Program-made: the position numbers and the translations under genes
Assembly (NCBI GenBank): GCA_911728435.2
Contig: OU452210.1
Coordinates: 4,402,001 to 4,466,000, forward strand
Reading direction: 5' to 3'
DNA length: 64,000 nucleotides
Origin: Apoderus coryli
Taxonomy: Eukaryota; Arthropoda; Insecta; Coleoptera; Attelabidae
The notes under the pieces: model-generated
Told to the model about the DNA's origin: nothing
The model's database searches: none
The model's input: the letters and a program-made list of their open reading frames with translations, nothing else
Shown here: piece by piece, positions 60,026 to 64,000 of the stretch
Position numbering within the stretch: the stretch's first letter is position 1
Layout: every line of letters starts with the position of its first letter

Positions 60026-63000
60026 TTTTTTTAAAACTACTTATTTATGTATAAAATGACCAAAAAGAAGTATTTCCGGTGAAATTAAAAAAAATTTTTT
60101 TTTCATGAAACTAATAGTCTCCATATATACATATATTACATATATGATATGGAGAGCTAAAAATCATTAACACATATAGAATAAAAGACTCCAATTATAC
60201 GTTATGTGTATCGTAAGATTGGTTGATTTTATCACTGCAATCATAACATATTTTCTGAATTCACAAAATGCTATCTGGCAGGATTCAAAATAGATTTATT
60301 ATGATTATACAACATTTTTAATTTGTTAAGAAAATACTTCTTGGTTTTATTTACAAATTACTCTGATCTTGTTTCTTGAACTTTTCCACAAAAATCAAAT
60401 GAGAGAATAATGACATGAAAACAATATTATTTATGGAAAGTAAATATGATATAAATAATTAATATCATAAGCAGAATGAATCATTTGTACTATATACAAA
60501 CATGATTGCAAAATTAAAGAATGCTTGAGTAGGTTTAAAAGGATGCAAATGTGAATTTCCAAATCTCAGAAATTAGTTGAAAATTTTTTATGCATTCATA
60601 ATTACAAGGAAATTTCCATTGCACTTTTCAATAAATTGAATCTGCACGCGATTTCTGACATTAAAATTATCGACATTTATATATAGCCTAGCAAACTCAG
60701 GACTGGTATATCCCAATATCGACACAGGTTAGACCTCTCATATGTGTGAAGGTCTGCTCCGAATCTGGACGCTATCAAAATACGAGCAATCCGTTTATTC
60801 CCTAATCATTTTGTTTTTAATAGTTGCAATATCGAGGAGATGTATCAACTAATATTCTCAAGGGAAGGGGAGGATGTGCTTTCATAATTTATGTCTATTT
60901 ATGTCGAATTTTTATTATGAATTATAATTTTATAATCATTCTTTGTATTTGTTGATATTATCACCCTGTAGTAGTAGTTGAATAGAGAATAAAAAATAAT
61001 AATTTGATGTAACTTGTCAGTTGATATAAATCTGATAAAATATCAAATTATAGACAAAAATAGATGATAATTTTTTTACATGGTCCTTCGAGAACACCTG
61101 AACTAAACGTGGAATAGTTATTTACAGTCCAAGAACACCTCTGGAAGATTTAAATCCAGAAAATAAAAAATTCAAAAAAATTTTGACAAGAACTGCCAAG
61201 AAGATGTCTTGCAATCATTCTTTAGCAGATATAAGACCGTTGCACGGATTTAATAATGATAATAATGCTTGGTCGGTTAAAGAGTCAAATGCAAGAAATG
61301 AACAAGGTAGTTCGAAAAGTATAAATTCAAAAACATCGAAGTCATCGAAAAGAATAATTGAAAAAAAGAAATTAATTCTAGAAGCAGAAAAAGCCAAAGC
61401 AGAACTATTGAAACATGAATTGGAAGCAAAACGAAAAATTATTGAATTATTATTTTGGAAAAATATAGATAACAAAAATATGGGAACAAAACTTTCGGAA
61501 CACATGATAGAATGGCATTTTATACCACCTGGAGCCCCACACATGGGAGGTTGTTGGGAGCGATTAATAGGGTCAGTGAAGAACATTTTACAGAATGTTT
61601 TAACAGTAGAAAATCCTAGAGAAGAAGTGCTACAGATTGTTTTCGCAGAAGCTGAAAATGTAGTGAATAATAGACCATTAACGTATGTTTCAATAGATCC
61701 ATCTGATAAAGAATGCTTAACACCTAATCATTTGTTGTTAGGAAATAAACGTGATTCTTTACCAATAAAATTTGAGAACGTAAATCCTAGAAAGTTATGG
61801 AAGAAGACTCAACAAATTGTTGACAGTTTTTGGACCAGGTGGGTTAAAGAATATTTACCCACTTTAACAAAAAGAAGTAAATGGATCGACACTAATTCAT
61901 CCATTCAAGTAAATGACGTTGTTGTGGTTATAGACCCGACATTTCCAAGACATAAATGGCCATTAGGTAGAATAACGGCTGTTTATCCAGGAAAAGATGG
62001 GATTGTTAGAGTAATAGAAGTTCGAACAGCCTCTGGTGTTTATCGCCGTCCTATCACCAAAGTTTGCAAATTAGATGTAACAGTTGATGATGGTGAAAAC
62101 TGAAACAGTTTGCACGATGGGGAGAATGTCGAATTTTTATTATGAATTATAATTTTATAATCATTCTTTGTATTTGTTGATATTATCACCCTGTAGTAGT
62201 AGTTGAATAGAGAATAAAAAATAATAATTTGATGTAACTTGTCAGTTGATATAAATCTGATAAAATATCAAATTATAGACAAAAATAGATGATAATTTTT
62301 TTACAATTTATTTTGTTGATTTTTGGAGTCTTTTTTCTATTGTATTTTAATCATTTTTTAATAACAAATTCACTGGTTTTTAACAAATTAAATACATTCT
62401 ATAGTAACGTTTTGATTTCAAATTTCCACATGATTTTCTATGAGTGTAAGTTTCGAAATGGAATGCATAGACAGATATTAAAGCTGGTAGGATGATGATT
62501 TGATTTTTTAGTTATGCTACAGTAACGTAGCATTAAAATCAATGATAGTTATAAAGAACCAACAGGTATCCAAAAATCCAACAACCTGGCCATAATCAAG
62601 GCCACTTACGAAACTGTGTGTGAAGCCAATTCATGGCCATCTGCATATAGATTTTGTACTTGACTGTAATCCGTCCATTCATGCGATACATAAAAGGTTG
62701 CAGAGATGGGGCAGCCGTTAGGGTTTTTTCTATTATTCTCAAATAGATCGATATAGTATTGTTTATTTAAGTCGTTTACAGCATCATCAAAGGTCATTAA
62801 AATCATCTGTGGTGTTTCTTCAACAGGAACATCGCCTAATGAAGCAAAATAATTAAATTCTCGGAAGCATCTATTTATATTTATACAAAGTATAGAATTA
62901 TAACTATACGAGGAAATAATATTTTTTTATATTTTTTTACAGATAATGACCATACAATCGGTCATTGTCGTTCCATCACTGATATTGAATGTATTATAAT

Positions 63001-64000
63001 TACAATTAAATAGAGCAATATGAATCAGAACATTTTTTTTGAATGTACTTCTCTGGTACGTGCCACACAGGCTAAATGAAGGGACAAGATAGGGTCGCTG
63101 GTGGATCGTCGCTTGCAAACTGCCAGTCACAGAACAAGAAATGGGCATAACATATCAAAATATTGTTTGGCAGACATCATGTATTATTTTGGGTAAAAAT
63201 CTGCCATCAGTAGCTTACAAGCTAATGTTATACTTATATATATATATATATATATATATATAAGCTAAGGGAAAATATTCACTTTAAAGTGACTCAACTA
63301 GAGAAAAATATACGTAAATTAATAACCACAATATAGTTTTACCGGGTATTTCTTTGCCTCCACAGCTACAGTCCGGTAATAGACAAACATCTTTGCGACA
63401 TTTAGCTGCAGTTTTGTCAGGTTGAGGTTGTGGATATATTGGATCAGGTCTAGTTGGTGGATATCTATAGATATCAATGTATTCAGTTGCCTTTGAAACG
63501 ATTGCGGTGGATGGTTTTAACGTTGGTCTGGAACGTCTGAAAATTGTGTAAATTCATTAAATATCTAAACACATTTAGGTTTATGAAATAATATTATCAA
63601 CATACGGTGCAGGAGTTCCTCTATTTACTGTGACAGTAACTTCATTATTTGTAATTCCAGTACCGGATGAATAATGCGTAGAACCCCTTCCTCTAGTGTT
63701 GGTTGTTCTAAAATAAAAATCATTATGCATATTTATGTAATTACTTAGTAAGATATTAATATTTATTGCTTTGCATTATTGTTGCTAAGAATATAGCTAA
63801 ATAGCAAACTGTGCGCTACAAAAACGTTATAACCCCATGCATATCGCATTGCATTCTATACTAAATGATGATAACGGATTGTGGTAAACATCGTTGTAAT
63901 GTTAATTTAAAATTGATTTAAGTACACTGTAAATGTAAAATATATCAAGGCTCTTAAAATATTTTACTTACATACTCTGGGTAATATGTTGTTGTCCCGT
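54818..64000 (-). CDS. Cda5: Chitin deacetylase, Cda5-type (3' part; 5' end outside window)
   Basis: Exons in transcript order: 64000-63972 (partial), 63707-63606, 63536-63343, then either 62835-62610 or 58156-57931, then 57379-57250, 56987-56680, 56289-56091, 54976-54818. The phase is continuous; about 448 aa are present before the TAA. A Ser/Thr/Pro-rich linker is followed by a Cys cluster (CRKDVCLLPDCSCGG) and the CE4 polysaccharide deacetylase domain: motif 1 TFDD, motif 2 HTVSH, motif 3 RAPF, motif 4 around WEVPMVMWQD, motif 5 LFYHAAW. The C-terminus has the CNNPKVCNLW / TCQPCPD cysteines typical of insect deacetylases. The long low-complexity linker before the catalytic domain points to Cda5 rather than serpentine or vermiform. 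The N-terminal chitin-binding domain should lie beyond 64000. By family knowledge it is secreted and removes acetyl groups from chitin in cuticle or tracheal matrix. Confidence 0.9.
55218..55440 (-). mobile_element. Probable LINE 3' end, minus orientation, in the last Cda5 intron
   Basis: On the minus strand it ends in AATAAACAGAATTATTATTA, the same AATAAA plus ATT-repeat tail as 11643 and 2012. The body is noncoding. Confidence 0.35.
57931..58156 (-). CDS. Cda5: Cda5 alternative exon b (second in transcript order)
   Basis: A 226-nt exon, acceptor TTTAG before 58156 and donor GTAAGT after 57931, with the same phases as exon a. It encodes GDVLPEQVPQIVLL, then TFDDSVND and the same ending as exon a. 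Apart from one Ser/Ala change, the last 39 or so residues are identical to exon a while the bases differ at many third positions. Both copies are therefore old and constrained. The next exon (57379-57250) completes the SHTVSH motif for either choice. Confidence 0.9.
58251..60159. mobile_element. 1.9 kb inverted-repeat element made of degenerate tandem units
   Basis: The ends are a 13-bp inverted pair, TAGCTCTCCATAT at 58251-58263 and ATATGGAGAGCTA at 60147-60159, with TA at both outer edges. The interior repeats a motif ACGAACGCCTATG (variants ACGGACGCCTATG, TCGAACGCCTGTG) roughly every 120-140 bp, at about 58513, 58628, 58745, 58875, 59157, 59274, 59412, 59550 and 59694. A larger block ending in GCCTACGCTCAATG recurs about 800 bp apart, and a GTTAAAATC-GTTAAG-GGTTTTTG segment occurs three times, the last leading into a GACA microsatellite. 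No coding capacity is seen. It looks like a nonautonomous DNA element that expanded by internal duplication. Confidence 0.65.
59944..60025. repeat. (GACA)n microsatellite
   Basis: About 20 copies of CAGA/GACA with a single interruption (CATACAGA), at the right end of the tandem-unit element. Confidence 0.95.
60902..61080 (+). repeat. 5' LTR of the BEL/Pao element
   Basis: Begins TGTCGAATTTTTATTATG and ends TTTTTTTACA. It is matched over its full 179 bp by the right LTR. Confidence 0.92.
61183..62103 (+). CDS. Fusion ORF: gag-like head joined to BEL/Pao integrase C-terminus and DUF5641-like domain
   Basis: A 306-aa open frame. Residues 1-95 are charged and Ser/Lys-rich with a predicted helix (LEAEKAKAELLKHELEAKRK), as in BEL gag N-termini. 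At about 96 the sequence switches to integrase (NIDNK, then WHFIPPGAPHMGGCWERLIG). It retains the last catalytic Glu region but has lost both upstream Asp motifs. Residues about 215-300 match the DUF5641-type tail (FWTRWVKEYLPTL, then VVVIDPTFPRHKWPLGRI). The junction is in frame, so this is either a chance in-frame deletion or a selected short form. It cannot be catalytically competent alone. Confidence 0.8.
   Translation: MTRTAKKMSCNHSLADIRPLHGFNNDNNAWSVKESNARNEQGSSKSINSKTSKSSKRIIEKKKLILEAEKAKAELLKHELEAKRKIIELLFWKNIDNKNMGTKLSEHMIEWHFIPPGAPHMGGCWERLIGSVKNILQNVLTVENPREEVLQIVFAEAENVVNNRPLTYVSIDPSDKECLTPNHLLLGNKRDSLPIKFENVNPRKLWKKTQQIVDSFWTRWVKEYLPTLTKRSKWIDTNSSIQVNDVVVVIDPTFPRHKWPLGRITAVYPGKDGIVRVIEVRTASGVYRRPITKVCKLDVTVDDGEN
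62127..62305 (+). repeat. 3' LTR of the BEL/Pao element
   Basis: Same 179-bp sequence as the left LTR by eye. It follows the purine-rich tract at 62117-62126 and is flanked by the ATTTA duplication. Confidence 0.92.
62610..62835 (-). CDS. Cda5: Cda5 alternative exon a (first in transcript order)
   Basis: A 226-nt exon, acceptor TTAG before 62835 and donor GTAAGT after 62610, entry phase 1 and exit phase 2. It encodes GDVPVEETPQMILM, then TFDDAVND (CE4 motif 1), and ends at the ELASHTVS start of motif 2. It is the same size and phase as 57931-58156 and differs at about 15 of roughly 76 residues, nearly all in the first 50. Inclusion of both exons or neither breaks the frame, so they must be mutually exclusive. 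Confidence 0.9.
63233..63262. repeat. (AT)n microsatellite
   Basis: An AT run in a Cda5 intron. Confidence 0.9.

Larger units (their letters stand above)
60902..62305 (+). mobile_element. Internally deleted BEL/Pao LTR retrotransposon in the intron between Cda5 alternative exons
   Basis: Two 179-bp direct LTRs (60902-61080 and 62127-62305), TG...CA bounded, look identical base for base. The 5-bp target duplication ATTTA is at 60897-60901 and 62306-62310. A TGG-initiated primer-binding-type sequence follows the left LTR at 61081 and a purine-rich GGGGAGAA precedes the right one. The internal region is only 1046 bp and holds a gag-like head fused to the integrase C-terminus; protease, reverse transcriptase and RNase H are missing. 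Its orientation is opposite to the host gene. Identical LTRs imply a recent insertion. Confidence 0.92.

Noticed and set aside
59831..60034. Frame ending in a QTDR-type repeat peptide
   Set aside because: It is a translation of the GACA microsatellite and the tandem-unit element, with no coding support.

Overview
This AT-rich window (long introns, sparse coding) comes from an animal, almost certainly an insect. The evidence is GT-AG spliced genes for the LUFS-domain protein Ssdp, an ionotropic receptor (IR) and a cuticle-type chitin deacetylase, plus insect-style repeats (BEL/Pao, LINEs, transposases with a DUF4817-like head, many small inverted-repeat elements). I cannot name the order from the sequence. 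All exon models below were built by hand from splice sites and reading phase; none rests on transcripts.

Layout. 1-8170: no gene supported; a degenerate tRNA-like unit and at least four inverted-repeat elements. 8173-26267 (+): Ssdp, with a 6.1 kb intron holding LINE debris, a 30-nt cassette exon and at least two alternative C-termini. 26.4-32.1 kb: nothing convincing. 32118-38805 (+): a six-exon PH-domain adaptor resembling SKAP (Src kinase-associated phosphoprotein) without an SH3 domain. 41520-42237 (+): a two-exon, 112-aa Lys/Cys-rich protein of unknown function. 42.4-44.7 kb: repeat remnants. 44710-54037 (-): a nine-exon, 703-aa IR, probably Ir21a. 54818-64000 (-): the 3' part of a Cda5-type chitin deacetylase, continuing beyond the window edge.

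The most informative locus is the chitin deacetylase. Two exons of exactly 226 nt with the same splice phases encode alternative versions of the first catalytic segment (TFDD motif). Because 226 is not a multiple of 3, only one can be used per transcript. About three quarters of the intron between them is transposon: a 1.9 kb inverted-repeat element built from degenerate tandem units, and a 1.4 kb internally deleted BEL/Pao copy with two LTRs that look identical, an ATTTA target duplication and a 306-aa fusion ORF. The IR gene lies 780 bp downstream of the deacetylase on the same strand. Nothing suggests that the five genes form a pathway; they look like ordinary neighbours in a repeat-rich chromosome.
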